Shown piece after piece: positions 38,997-51,419 of a stretch of DNA of 64,000 nucleotides; the stretch's first letter is position 1, and each line of letters begins with the position of its first letter. The DNA is from Paragordius varius (lineage: Eukaryota > Nematomorpha), in assembly GCA_964247055.1 (NCBI GenBank), contig OZ176052.1, positions 13,206,001-13,270,000 of the forward strand, read 5' to 3'. The notes under the pieces are model-generated. The model searched no databases. It had not been told where the DNA came from and saw only the letters and a list, made by a program, of their open reading frames with translations. The position numbers and the translations under genes were made by a program.

Positions 38997-39014
38997 TTGG
39001 TCACCGGTGAACAA
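38997..39014. other. GC-rich 10-bp palindrome in an 18-bp dyad (example copy)
   Basis: TCACCGGTGA (39001-39010) equals its own reverse complement. It sits in TTGGTCACCGGTGAACAA, which is self-complementary over 18 bp except for one mismatched pair. It is the only GC-rich patch of the monomer (7 of 10 bases at monomer positions 51-60). It is present in nearly every monomer. Rare exceptions include CACAGG near 3546, CACCGATGA near 52486 and 54456, CACTGG near 27914 and 30460, and CATGG near 44376. A frequent variant GGTAACCGGTGAAC keeps the ACCGGT core and still fits GGTNACC. It could bind a dimeric protein or extrude as a small cruciform; both are inferences. Confidence 0.9.
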
Positions 39015-39064
39015 AATTATTTTTTATACATTCTCTTAGTAAGACTACATCAAAATATAGAGAT

Positions 39065-39077
39065 AGTTTGACAAACT
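39065..39077. other. 13-bp dyad AGTTTGACAAACT (example copy)
   Basis: AGTTTG and CAAACT are inverted copies around a single central A. A frequent variant, AGTTTGGCAAACT (for example near 34762 and 59 other-style copies in the first 12 kb), changes only the centre and keeps all six pairs. Variants that break pairs cluster by zone: GACAGACT and GACAACT in 16-29 kb, GTTTTACAAAC in 46-55 kb, GTTTAGCAAAC near 59871, 62556 and 63821. A binding or structural role is not shown. Confidence 0.8.
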
Positions 39078-39369
39078 CTTTCATATCCGATTTTTACAAC
39101 GATACTTTAAAAATTATGGTATTAAACCAGTCGCATCAATACTCAAGTTAAACTTTGTCCTTAAAAATCGGATATTGGTCACCGGTGAACAAAATTATTT
39201 TTTTACATTCTCTTAGTAGGACTACATATAAATATAGAGATAGTTTGGCAAACTCTTTCATATCCGATTTTTACAACAATACTTTAAAAATTAATGTATA
39301 AAACTAGTCGCATGATTACTCAAGTTAAACTTTGTCCTTAAAAATCGGATAATGGTCACCGGTGAACAA

Positions 39370-42035
39370 AATAATTTTTTATACATTCTCTTAGTAGGAC
39401 TACATATAAATATAGAGATAGTTTGGCAAACTCTTTCATATCCGATTTTTACAACAATACTTTAAAAATTAATGTATAAAACTAGTCGCATGATTACTCA
39501 AGTTAAACTTTGTCCTTAAAAATCGGATATTGGTCACCGGTGAACAAAATAATTTTTTATACATTCTCTTAGTAAGACTACATCAAAATATAGAGATAGT
39601 TTGACAAACTCTTTCCCGATTTTTACAACGATACTTTAAAAATTATGGTATTAAACCAGTCGCATTAATACTCAAGTTAAACTTTGTCCTTAAAAATCGG
39701 ATATTGGTCACCGGTGAACAAAATTATTTTTTATACATTCTCTTAGTAAGACTACATCAAAATATAGAGATAGTTTGAGAAACTCTTTCATATCCGATTT
39801 TTACAACGATACTTTAAAAATTAATGTATTAAACTAGTCGCATCAATACTCAAGTTAAACTTTGTCCTTAAAAATCGGGTTGGTCACCGGTGAACAAAAT
39901 AATTTTTTATACATTCTCTTAGCAAGACTACATCAAAATATAGAGATAGTTTGACAAATTCTTTCATATCCGATTTACGATACTTTATAAATTAATGTAT
40001 AAAACTAGTCGTATCAATAAGTCGCATCAATACTCAAGTTAAACTTTGTCCTTAAAAATCGGATATTGGTCACCGGTGAACAAAATAATTTTTTATACAT
40101 TCTCTTAGTAAGACTACATCAAAATATAGAGATAGTTTGACAAACTCTTTCATATCCGATTTTAACAACGATACTTTAAAAATTATGGTATTAAACCAGT
40201 CGCATTAATACTCAAGTTAAACTTTGTCCTTAAAAATCGGATATTGGACACCGGTGAACAAAATAATTTTTTATACATTGTCTTAGTAAGACTACATCAA
40301 AATATAGAGATAGTTTGACAAACTCTTTCATATCCGATTTTTACAACGATACTTTATAAATTAATGTATAAAACTAGTCGTATCAATAAGTCGCATCAAT
40401 ACTCAAGTTAAACTTTGTCCTTAAAAATCGGATATTGGTCACCGGTGAACAAAATACTTTTTTATACATTCTCTTAGTAAGACTACATCAAATTATATAG
40501 ATAGTTTGACAAACTCTTTCATATCCCATTTTTACAACGATACTTTAAAAATTATGGTATTAAACCAGTCGCATCAATACTCAAGTTAAACTTTGTCCTT
40601 AAAAATCGGATATTTGTCACCGGTGAACAAAATTATTTTTTATACATTCTCTTAGTAAGACTACATCAAAATATAGAGATAGTTTGACAAACTCTTTCAT
40701 ATCCGATTTTTACAACGATACTTTAAAAATTAATGTATAAAACTAGTCGCATGATTACTCAAGTTAAACTTTGTCCTTAAAAATCGGATATTGGTCACCG
40801 GTGAACAAAATTATTTTTTATACATTCTCTTAGTAGGACTACATCAAAATATAGAGATAGTTTGGCAAACTCTTTCATATCCGATTTTTACAACAATACT
40901 TTAAAAATTAATGTATAAAACTAGTCGCATGATTACTCATGTTAAACTTTGTCCTTAAAAATCGGATATTGGTCACCGGTGAACAAAATAATTTTTTATA
41001 CATTCTCTTAGTAAGACTACATCAAAATATAGAGATAGTTTGACAAACTCTTTCCCGATTTTTACAACGATACTTTAAAAATTATGGTATTAAACCAGTC
41101 GCATTAATACTCAAGTTAAACTTTGTCCTTAAAAATCGGATATTGGTCACCGGTGAACAAAATTATTTTTTATACATTCTCTTAGTAAGACTACATCAAA
41201 ATATAGAGATAGTTTGACAAACTCTTTCATATCCGATTTTTACAACGATACTTTAAAAATTAATGTATTAAACTAGTCGCATCAATACTCAAGTTAAACT
41301 TTGTCCTTAAAAATCGGGTTGGTCACCGGTGAACAAAATAATTTTTTATACATTCTCTTAGTAAGACTACATCAAAATATAGAGATAGTTTGACAAACTC
41401 TTTCATATCCGATTTTTACTACAATACTTTAAAAATAAATGTATAAAACTAGTCGCATGATTACTCAAGGTAAACTTTGTCCTTAAAAATCGGATATTGG
41501 ACACCGGTGAACAAAATAATTTTTTATACATTGTCTTAGTAAGACTACATCAAAATATAGAGATAGTTTGACAAACTCTTTCATATCCGATTTTTACAAC
41601 GATACTAAAATTAATGTATTAAACTAGTCGCATCAATACTCAAGTTAAACTTTGTCCTTAAAAATCGGATATTGGTCACCGGTGAACAAAATTATTTTTT
41701 ATACATTCTCTTAGTAAGACTACATCAAAATATAGAGATAGTTTGACAAACTCTTTCATATCCGATTTTTACAACGATACTTTAAAAATTAATGTATTAA
41801 ACTAGTCGCATCAATACTCAAGTTAAACTTTGTCCTTAAAAATCGGGTTGGTCACCGGTGAACAAAATAATTTTTTATACATTCTCTTAGTAAGACTACA
41901 TCAAAATATAGAGATAGTTTGACAAACTCTTTCATATCCGATTTTTACTACAATACTTTAAAAATTAATGTATAAAACTAGTCGCATGATTACTCAAGGT
42001 AAATTTGTCCTTAAAAATCGGATATTGGACACCGG
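39370..42035 (+). repeat. Deletion-marked monomers repeated at 1,439 and 529 bp
   Basis: About 39370-39920 recurs at 40809-41359 (offset 1,439, about eight monomers): ACAACAATAC at 39451 and 40890, CTTTCCCGAT at 39611 and 41050, CGGGTTGG at 39876 and 41315. The last feature recurs at 41844, 529 bp on, together with TACTACAATAC at about 41418 and 41947, a three-monomer repeat. The variants are small deletions: CTCTTTCCCGATTT lacks part of the right arm, and AATCGGGTTGG lacks part of the left arm. Another, CGATTTACGATAC (39971, 42116 and 44810), lacks a few bases after the right arm. Confidence 0.83.
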
Positions 42036-45000
42036 TGAACAAAATTATTTTTTATACATTCTCTTAGCAAGACTACATCAAAATATAGAGATAGTTTGAC
42101 AAATTCTTTCATATCCGATTTACGATACTTTATAAATTAATGTATAAAACTAGTCGTATCAATAAGTCGCATCAATACTCAAGTTAAACTTTGTCCTTAA
42201 AAATCGGATATTGGTCACCGGTGAACAAAATAATTTTTTATACATTCTCTTAGTAAGACTACATCAAAATATAGAGATAGTTTGACAAACTCTTTCATAT
42301 ACGATTTTTGCAACGATACTTTAAAAATTATGGTATTAAACCAGTTGCATTAATACTCAAGTTAAACTTTGTCCTTAAAAATCGGATATTGGTCACCGGT
42401 GAACAAAATAATTTTTTATACATTCTCTTAGTAAGACTACATCAAAATATAGAGATAGTTTGACAAACTCTTTCATATCCGATTTTTACAACGATACTTT
42501 AAAAATTATGGTATTAAACTAGTCGCATCAATACTCAAATTAAACTTTGTCCTTAAAAATCGGATATTGGTCACCGGTGAACAAAATAATTTTTTATACA
42601 TTCTCTTAGTAAGACTACATCAAAATATAGAGATAGTTTGACAAACTCTTTCATATCCGATTTTTACTACAATACTTTAAAAATTAATGTATAAAACTAG
42701 TCGCATGATTACTCAAGGTAAACTTTGTCCTTAAAAATCGGATATTGGACACCGGTGAACAAAATAATTTTTTATATATTGTCTTAGTAAGACTACATTA
42801 AAATATAGAGATAGTTTGACAAACTCTTTCATATCCGATTTTTACAACGATACTAAAATTAATGTATTAAACTAGTCGCATCAATACTCAAGTTAAACTT
42901 TGTCCTTAAAAATCGGATATTGGTCACCGGTGAACAAAATTATTTTTTATACATTCTCTTAGTAAGACTACATCAAAATATAGAGATAGTTTGACAAACT
43001 CTTTCATATCCGATTTTTACAACGATACTTTATAAATTAATGTATAAAACTAGTCGTATCAATAAGTGGCATCAATACTCAAGTTAAACTTTGTCCTTAA
43101 AAATCGGATATTGGTCACCGGTGAACAAAATAATTTTTTATACATTCTCTTAGTAAGACTACATCAAATTATAGAGATAGTTTGACAAACTCTTTCATAT
43201 CCGATTTTTACAACGATACTTTAAAAATTATGGTATTAAACCAGTCGCATCAATACTCAAGTTAAACTTTGTCCTTAAAAATCGGATATTGGTCACCGGT
43301 GAACAAAATTATTTTTTATACATTCTCTTAGTAAGACTACATCAAAATATAGAGATAGTTTAACAAACTCTTTCATATCCGATTTTTACAACGATACTTT
43401 AAAAATTAATGTATAAAACTAGTCGCATGATTACTCAAGTTAAACTTTGTCCTTAAAAATCGGATATTGGTCACCGGTGAACAAAATTATTTTTTATACA
43501 TTCTCTTAGTAGGACTACATATAAATATAGAGATAGTTTGGCAAACTCTTTCATATCCGATTTTTAGAACAATACTTTAAAAATTAATGTATAAAACTAG
43601 TCGCATGATTACTCAAGTTAAACTTTGTCCTTAAAAATCGGATATTGGTCACCGGTGAACAAAATAATTTTTTATACATTCTCTTAGTAAGACTACATCA
43701 AAATATAGAGATAGTTTGACAAACTCTTTCATATCCGATTTTTACAACGATACTTTAAAAATTATGGTATTAAACCAGTCGCATCAAAACTCAAGTTAAA
43801 CTTTGTCCTTAAAAATCGGATATTGGTCACCGGTGAACAAAATAATTTTTTATACATTCTCTTAGTAAGACTACATCAAAATATAGAGATAGTTTGACAA
43901 ACTCTTTCATATCCGATTTTTACAACGATACTTTAAAAATTAATGTATTAAATTAGTCGCATCAATACTCAAGTTAAACTTTGTCCTTAAAAATCGGATA
44001 TTGGTCACCGGTGAACAAAATTATTTTTTATACATTCTCTTAGTAAGACTACATCAAAATATAGAGATAGTTTGACAAACTCTTTCATATCCGATTTTTA
44101 CAACGATACTTTATAAATTAATGTATAAAACTAGTCGTATCAATAAGTGGCATCAATACTCAAGTTAAACTTTGTCCTTAAAAATCGGATATTGGTCACC
44201 GGTGAACAAAATAATTTTTTATACATTCTCTTAGTAGGACTACATATAAATATAGAGATAGTTTGGCAAACTCTTTCATATCCGATTTTTACAACAATAC
44301 TTTAAAAATTAATGTATAAAACTAGTCGCATGATTACTCAAGTTAAACTTTGTCCTTAAAAATCGGATATTGGTCATGGTGAACAAAATAATTTTTTATA
44401 CATTCTCTTAGTAAGACTACATCAAAATATAGAGATAGTTTGACAAACTCTTTCCCGATTTTTACAACGATACTTTAAAAATTATGGTATTAAACCAGTC
44501 GCATTAATACTCAAGTTAAACTTTGTCCTTAAAAATCGGATATTGGTCACCGGTGAACAAATTTTTTTTTTATACATTCTCTTAGTAAGACTACATCAAA
44601 ATATAGAGATAGTTTGACAAACTCTTTCATATCTGATTTTTACAACGATACTTTAAAAATTAATGTATTAAATTAGTCGCATCAATACTCAAGTTAAACT
44701 TTATCCTTAAAAATCGGGTGGGTCACCGGTGAACAAAATAATTTTTTATACATTCTCTTAGCAAGACTACATCAAAATATAGAGATAGTTTGACAAACTC
44801 TTTCATATCCGATTTACGATACTTTATAAATTAATGTATAAAACTAGTCGTATCAATAAGTCGCATCAATACTCAAGTTAAACTTTGTCCTTAAAAATCG
44901 GGTGGGTCACCGGTGAACAAAATTATTTTTTATACATTCTCTTAGTAAGACTACATCCAAATATAGAGATAGTTTGACAAACTCTTTCATATCCGATTTT

Positions 45001-45639
45001 TACAACGATACTTTAAAAATTAATGTATAAAACTAGTCGTATCAATAAGTCGCATCAATACTCAAGTTAAACTTTGTCCTTAAAAATCTCATATTGGTCA
45101 CCGGTGAACAAAATTATTTTTTATACATTCTCTTAGTAAGACTACATCAAAATATAGAGATAGTTTGACAAACTCTTTCATATCCGATTTTTACAACGAT
45201 ACTTTAAAAATTAATGTATAAAACTAGTCGCATCAATACTTAAGTTAAACTTTATCCTTAAAATTGGATATTGGTCACCGGTGAACAAAATAATTTTTTA
45301 TACATTCTCTTAGTAAGACTACATCAAAATATAGAGATAGTTTGACAAACTCTTTCATATCCGATTTTTACAACGATACTTTAAAAATTATGGTATTAAA
45401 CCAGTCGCATCAATACTCAAATTAAACTTTGTCCTTAAAAATCGGATATTGGTCACCGGTGAACAAAATTATTTTTTATATATTCTCTTAGCAAGACTAC
45501 ATCAAAATATAGAGATAGTTTGACAAACTCTTTCATATCCGATTTTCACAACGATACTTTAAAAATTAATGTATAAAACTAGTCGTATCAATAAATCGCA
45601 TCAATACTCAAGTTAAACTATGTCCTTAAAAACGGACAT
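42036..45639 (+). repeat. Mixed monomers with short-range copies
   Basis: Variants seen just upstream recur here out of order: CGATTTACGATAC at 42116 and 44810, CTTTCCCGAT at 44450, GGGTGGGTCACC near 44716 and 44901. AATAAGTGGC at 43061 and AATAAGTGG at 44142 indicate one more duplicated block at about 1,081 bp. TAGGACTACATATAAATATAG monomers (for example near 43515 and 44237) are shared with 33.8, 36.7 and 39.2-39.4 kb. I see no regular HOR. Confidence 0.72.
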
Positions 45640-48600
45640 TGGTCACCGGTGAACAAAATTATTTTTTATACATTCTCTTAGTAGGACTACATCAAAATAT
45701 AGAGATAGTTTGGCAAACTCTTTCATATCCGATTTTTACAACGATACTTAAAAAATTAATGTATAAAACTAGTCGCATCAATACTCAAGTTAAACTTTGT
45801 CCTTAAAAATCGGATATTGGTCACCGGTGAACAAAATTATTTTTTATACATTCTCTTAGTAAGACTACATCAAAATATAGATATAGTTTGACAAACTCTT
45901 TCATATGCGATTTTTACAACGATACTTTAAAAATTAATGTATTAAACTAGTCGCATCAATACTCAAGTTAAACTTTATCCTTAAAAATTGGATATTGGTC
46001 ACCGGTGAACAAAATTATTTTTTATATATTCTCTTAGCAAGACTACATCAAAATATAGAGATAGTTTTACAAACTCTTTCATATCCGATTTTTACAACGA
46101 TACTTTAAAAATTAATGTATAAAACTAGTCGCATCAATACTTAAGTTAAACTTTATCCTAAAAATTGGATATTGGTCACCGGTGAACAAAATAATTTTTT
46201 ATACATTCTCTTAGTAAGACTACATCAAAATATAGAGATAGTTTGACAAACTCTTTCATATCCGATTTTTACAACGATACTTTAAAAATTATGGTATTAA
46301 ACTAGTCGCATCAATACTCAAATTAAACTTTGTCCTTAAAAATCGGATATTGGTCACCGGTGAACAAAATTATTTTTTATATATTCTCTTAGCAAGACTA
46401 CATCAAAATATAGAGATAGTATGACAAACTCTTTCATATCCGATTTTTACAACGATACTTTAAAAATTAATGTATAAAACTAGTCGTATCAATAAGTCGC
46501 ATCAATACTCAAGTAAACTTTGTCCTTAAAAATCTCATATTGGTCACCGGTGAACAAAATTATTTTTTATACATTCTCTTAGTAAGACTACATCAAAATA
46601 TAGAGATAGTTTGACAAACTCTTTCATATCCGATTTTTACAACGATACTTTAAAAATTAATGTATAAAACTAGTCGCATCAATACTCAAATTAAACTTTG
46701 TCCTTAAAAATCGGATATTGGTCACCGGTGAACAAAATTATTTTTTATATATTCTCTTAGCAAGACTACATCAAAATATAGAGATAGTTTGACAAACTCT
46801 TTCATATCCGATTTTCACAACGATACTTTAAAAATTAATGTATAAAACTAGTCGTATCAATAAGTCGCATCAATACTCAAGTTAAACTTTGTCCTTAAAA
46901 ATCTCATATTGGTCACCGGTGAACAAAATTATTTTTTATACATTCTCTTAGTAGGACTACATCAAAATATAGAGATAGTTTGGCAAACTCTTTCATATCC
47001 GATTTTTACAACGATACTTAAAAAATTAATGTATAAAACTAGTCGCATCAATACTCAAGTTAAACTTTGTCCTTAAAAATCGGATATTGGTCACCGGTGA
47101 ACAAAATTATTTTTTATACATTCTCTTAGTAAGACTACATCAAAATATAGATATAGTTTGACAAACTCTTTCATATGCGATTTTTACAACGATACTTTAA
47201 AAATTAATGTATTAAACTAGTCGCATCAATACTCAAGTTAAACTTTATCCTTAAAAATTGGATATTGGTCACCGGTGAACAAAATTATTTTTTATATATT
47301 CTCTTAGCAAGACTACATCAAAATATAGAGATAGTTTTACAAACTCTTTCATATCCGATTTTTACAACGATACTTTAAAAATTAATGTATAAAACTAGTC
47401 GCATCAATACTTAAGTTAAACTTTATCCTTAAAATTGGATATTGGTCACCGGTGAACAAAATAATTTTTTATACATTCTCTTAGTAAGACTACATCAAAA
47501 TATAGAGATAGTTTGACAAACTCTTTCATATCCGATTTTTACAACGATACTTTAAAAATTATGGTATTAAACTAGTCGCATCAATACTCAAATTAAACTT
47601 TGTCCTTAAAAATCGGATATTGGTCACCGGTGAACAAAATTATTTTTTATATATTCTCTTAGCAAGACTACATCAAAATATAGAGATAGTATGACAAACT
47701 CTTTCATATCCGATTTTTACAACGATACTTTAAAAATTAATGTATAAAACTAGTCGTATCAATAAGTCGCATCAATACTCAAGTAAACTTTGTCCTTAAA
47801 AATCTCATATTGGTCACCGGTGAACAAAATTATTTTTTATACATTCTCTTAGTAAGACTACATCAAAATATAGAGATAGTTTGACAAACTCTTTCATATC
47901 CGATTTTTACAACGATACTTTAAAAATTAATGTATAAAACTAGTCGCATCAATACTCAAATTAAACTTTGTCCTTAAAAATCGGATATTGGTCACCGGTG
48001 AACAAAATTATTTTTTATATATTCTCTTAGCAAGACTACATCAAAATATAGAGATAGTTTGACAAACTCTTTCATATCCGATTTTCACAACGATACTTTA
48101 AAAATTAATGTATAAAACTAGTCGTATCAATAAGTCGCATCAATACTCAAGTTAAACTTTGTCCTTAAAAATCTCATATTGGTCACCGGTGAACAAAATT
48201 ATTTTTTATACATTCTCTTAGTAGGACTACATCAAAATATAGAGATAGTTTGGCAAACTCTTTCATATCCGATTTTTACAACGATACTTAAAAAATTAAT
48301 GTATAAAACTAGTCGCATCAATACTCAAGTTAAACTTTGTCCTTAAAAATCGGATATTGGTCACCGGTGAACAAAATAATTTTTTATACATTCTCTTAGT
48401 AAGACTACATCAAAATATAGAGATAGATTGACAAACTCTTTCATATCCGATTTTTACAACGATACTTTAAAAATTAATGTATTAAACTAGTCGCATCAAT
48501 ACTCAAGTTAAACTTTGTCCTTAAAAATCGGATATTGGTCACCGGTGAACAAAATTATTTTTTATACATTCTCTTAGCAAGACTACATCAAAATATAGAG

Positions 48601-49272
48601 ATAGTTTGACAAACTCTTTCATATCCGATTTTTACAACGATACTTTAAAAATTAATGTATTAAACTAGTCGCATCAATACTCAAATTAAACTTTGTCCTT
48701 AAAAATCGGATATTGGTCACCGGTGAACAAAATTATTTTTTATATATTCTCATAGCAAGACTACATCAAAATATAGAGATAGTATGACAAACTCTTTCAT
48801 ATCCGATTTTTACAACGATACTTTAAAAATTAATGTATAAAACTAGTCGTATCAATAAGTCGCATCAATACTCAAGTAAACTTTGTCCTTAAAAATCTCA
48901 TATTGGTCACCGGTGAACAAAATTATTTTTTATACATTCTCTTAGTAAGACTACATCAAAATATAGAGATAGTTTGACAAACTCTTTCATATCCGATTTT
49001 TACAACGATACTTTAAAAATTAATGTATAAAACTAGTCGCATCAATACTCAAATTAAACTTTGTCCTTAAAAATCGGATATTGCTCACCGGTGAACAAAA
49101 TTATTTTTTATATATTCTCTTAGCAAGACTACATCAAAATATAGAGATAGTTTGACAAACTCTTTCATATCCGATTTTCACAACGATACTTTAAAAATTA
49201 ATGTATAAAACTAGTCGTATCAATAAGTCGCATCAATACTCAAGTTAAACTTTGTCCTTAAAAATCTCATAT
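45640..49272 (+). repeat. 7-monomer HOR: 1,270, 1,270 and 1,093 bp
   Basis: AATCTCATAT at 46531, 47801 and 48894, and at 46900, 48170 and 49263, gives offsets of 1,270 then 1,093 bp. ATGACAAACT at 46421, 47691 and 48784 and ACGATACTTA at 45741, 47011, 48281 and 49374 agree. The last copy has lost one monomer (177 bp difference). The 1,270-bp copies show very few differences by eye. A partial earlier copy extends upstream to about 45500 (ATTTTCACAA at 45542 and 46811). Confidence 0.93.
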
Positions 49273-51419
49273 TGGTCACCGGTGAACAAAATTATTTTTT
49301 ATACATTCTCTTAGTAGGACTACATCAAAATATAGAGATAGTTTGGCAAACTCTTTCATATCCGATTTTTACAACGATACTTAAAAAATTAATGTATAAA
49401 ACTAGTCGCATCAATACTCAAGTTAAACTTTGTCCTTAAAAATCGGATAATGGTCACCGGTGAACAAAATAATTTTTTATACATTCTCTTAGTAAGACTA
49501 CATCAAAATATAGAGATAGATTGACAAACTCTTTCATATCCGATTTTTACAACGATACTTTAAAAATTAATGTATTAAACTAGTCGCATCAATACTCAAG
49601 TTAAACTTTGTCCTTAAAAATCGGATATTTATCACCGGTGAACAAAATTATTTTTTATACATTCTCTTAGCAAGACTACATCAAAATATAGAGATAGTTT
49701 GACAAACTCTTTCATATCCGATTTTTACAACGATACTTTAAAAATTAATGTATTAAACTAGTCGCATCAATACTCAAGTTAAACTTTGTCCTTAAAAATC
49801 GGATATTGGTCACCGGTGAACAAAATTATTTTTTATACATTCTCTTAGTAATTACATCAAAATATAGAGATAGTTTGACAAACTCTTTCATATCCGATTT
49901 TTACAACGATACTTTAAAAATTAATGTATTAAACTAGTCGCATCAATACTCAAGTTAAACTTTGTCCTTAAAAATCGGATATTGGTCACCGGTGAACAAA
50001 ATTATTTTTTATACATTCTCTTAGTAAGACTACATCAAAATATAGAGATAGTTTGACAAACTCTTTCATATCCGATTTTTACAACGATACTTTAAAAATT
50101 AATGTATTAAACTAGTCGCATCAATACTCAAGTTAAACTTTGTCCTTAAAAATCGGATATTGGTCACCGGTGAACAAAATAATTTTTTATACATTCTTTT
50201 AGTAAGACTACATCAAAATATAGAGATAGTTTGACAAACTCTTTCATATCCGATTTTTACAACGATACTTTAAAAATTATGGTATTAAACCAGTCGCATC
50301 AATACTCAAGTTAAACTTTGTCCTTAAAAATCGGATATTGGTCACCGGTGAACAAAATTATTTTTTATACATTCTCTTAGCAAGACTACATCAAAATATA
50401 GAGATAGTTTGACAAACTCTTTCATATCCGATTTTTACAACGATACTTTAAAAATTAATGTATTAAACTAGTCGCATCAATACTCAAGTTAAACTTTGTC
50501 CTTAAAAATCGGATATTGGTCACCGGTGAACAAAATAATTTTTTATACATTCTCTTAGTAAGACTACATCAAAATATAGAGATAGTTTGACAAACTCTTT
50601 CATATCCGATTTTTACAACGATACTTTAAAAATTATGGTATTAAACCAGTCGCATCAATACTCAAGTTAAACTTTGTCCTTAAAAATCGGATATTGGTCA
50701 CCGGTGAACAAAATTATTTTTTATACATTCTCTTAGCAAGACTACATCAAAATATAGAGATAGTTTGACAAACTCTTTCATATCCGATTTTTACAACGAT
50801 ACTTTAAAAATTAATGTATTAAACTAGTCGCATCAATACTCAAGTTAAACTTTGTCCTTAAAAATCGGATATTGGTCACCGGTGAACAAAATTATTTTTT
50901 ATACATTCTCTTAGCAAGACTACATCAAAATATAGAGATAGTTTTACAAACTCTTTCATATCCGATTTTTACAACGATACTTTAAAATTAATGTGTTAAA
51001 CTAGTGGCATCAATACTCAAGTTAAACTTTGTCCTTAAAAATCGGATATTGGTCACCGGTGAACAAAATTATTTTTTATACATTCTCTTAGTAAGACTAC
51101 ATCAAAATATAGAGATAGTTTGACAAACTCTTTCATATCCGATTTTTAGAACGATACTTTAAAAATTATGGTATTAAACCAGTCGCATAAATACTCAAGT
51201 TAAACTTTGTCCTTAAAAATCGGATATTGGTCACCGGTGAACAAAATTATTTTTTATACATTCTCTTAGCAAGACTACATCAAAATATAGAGATAGTTTG
51301 ACAAACTCTTTCATATCCGATTTTTACAACGATACTTTAAAAATTAATGTATTAAACTAGTCGCATCAATACTCAAGTTAAACTTTGTCCTTAAAAATCG
51401 GATATTGGTCACCGGTGAA
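49273..51419 (+). repeat. Monomers between two HOR blocks
   Basis: Nearly consensus 178-bp monomers, almost all short. They alternate between TTAATGTATTAAACTAGT and TTATGGTATTAAACCAGT, and between TAGTAAGAC and TAGCAAGAC, in a loosely repeated order. One carries TTAGTAATTACATC (about 49845), a variant that recurs near 55200, 58945, 59300, 61630 and 61987. No strict HOR is visible to me. Confidence 0.72.

Larger units (their letters stand above)
38984..39096. repeat. 14-bp inverted-repeat arms within the monomer (example copy)
   Basis: TAAAAATCGGATAT (38984-38997) and ATATCCGATTTTTA (39083-39096) are exact reverse complements. They are separated by 85 bp inside the monomer, and by 65 bp (78 bp in the long form) from the right arm to the next left arm. 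Each arm can therefore pair with a partner on either side. The left arm often varies to TCGAATAT, mainly in the first 19 kb, which adds a mismatch. The right arm is more constant. Arms flanking both smaller dyads give a nested symmetric layout. Confidence 0.9.
38948..39125 (+). repeat. Representative short monomer (178 bp)
   Basis: This monomer runs from one ACTAGT to the equivalent ACCAGT and is close to the consensus I derived by eye. Order of parts, counted from ACTAGT: ACTAGT 1-6, AGTCGCATCAATA 4-16, 14-bp inverted-repeat arm 37-50, GC-rich palindrome 54-63, T-rich tract around 71-79, AGTTTGACAAACT dyad 118-130, opposite 14-bp arm 136-149, and an A/T-rich tail to 178. Its last bases carry the common variant TTATGGTATTAAA in place of TTAATGTATAAA. 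Most monomers have one site each for ACTAGT, GGTNACC and ACCGGT, so a digest at any of these should give a 178/191-bp ladder. Confidence 0.95.
37742..39369 (+). repeat. Monomers with ACCAGT and no clear HOR
   Basis: Ordinary 178-bp monomers. Many here read TTATGGTATTAAACCAGTCGC, which turns ACTAGT into ACCAGT; from about 38 kb to the end this is one of the commonest variants. Private changes include ACTAGTGTCATC near 37885, GGTCCCCGGTG near 38290 and TTAGTAACTACATC near 38328. Short indels here remove stops over about 200 bp, which produces a chance open frame. Confidence 0.75.

Noticed and set aside
38997-39030. TATA-type promoter in each monomer
   Set aside because: TTTTTTATACATTC looks TATA-like, but such strings are expected in a 72% AT sequence and nothing downstream suggests a transcript.
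39083-39100. CENP-B box on the minus strand
   Set aside because: The reverse strand contains TCGTTGTAAAAATCGG, which resembles the mammalian CENP-B box in having TCGTTG and CGG. The TTCG core is ATCG here and the gap between the CG elements is 10 instead of 7 bases, so the core pattern is not met.
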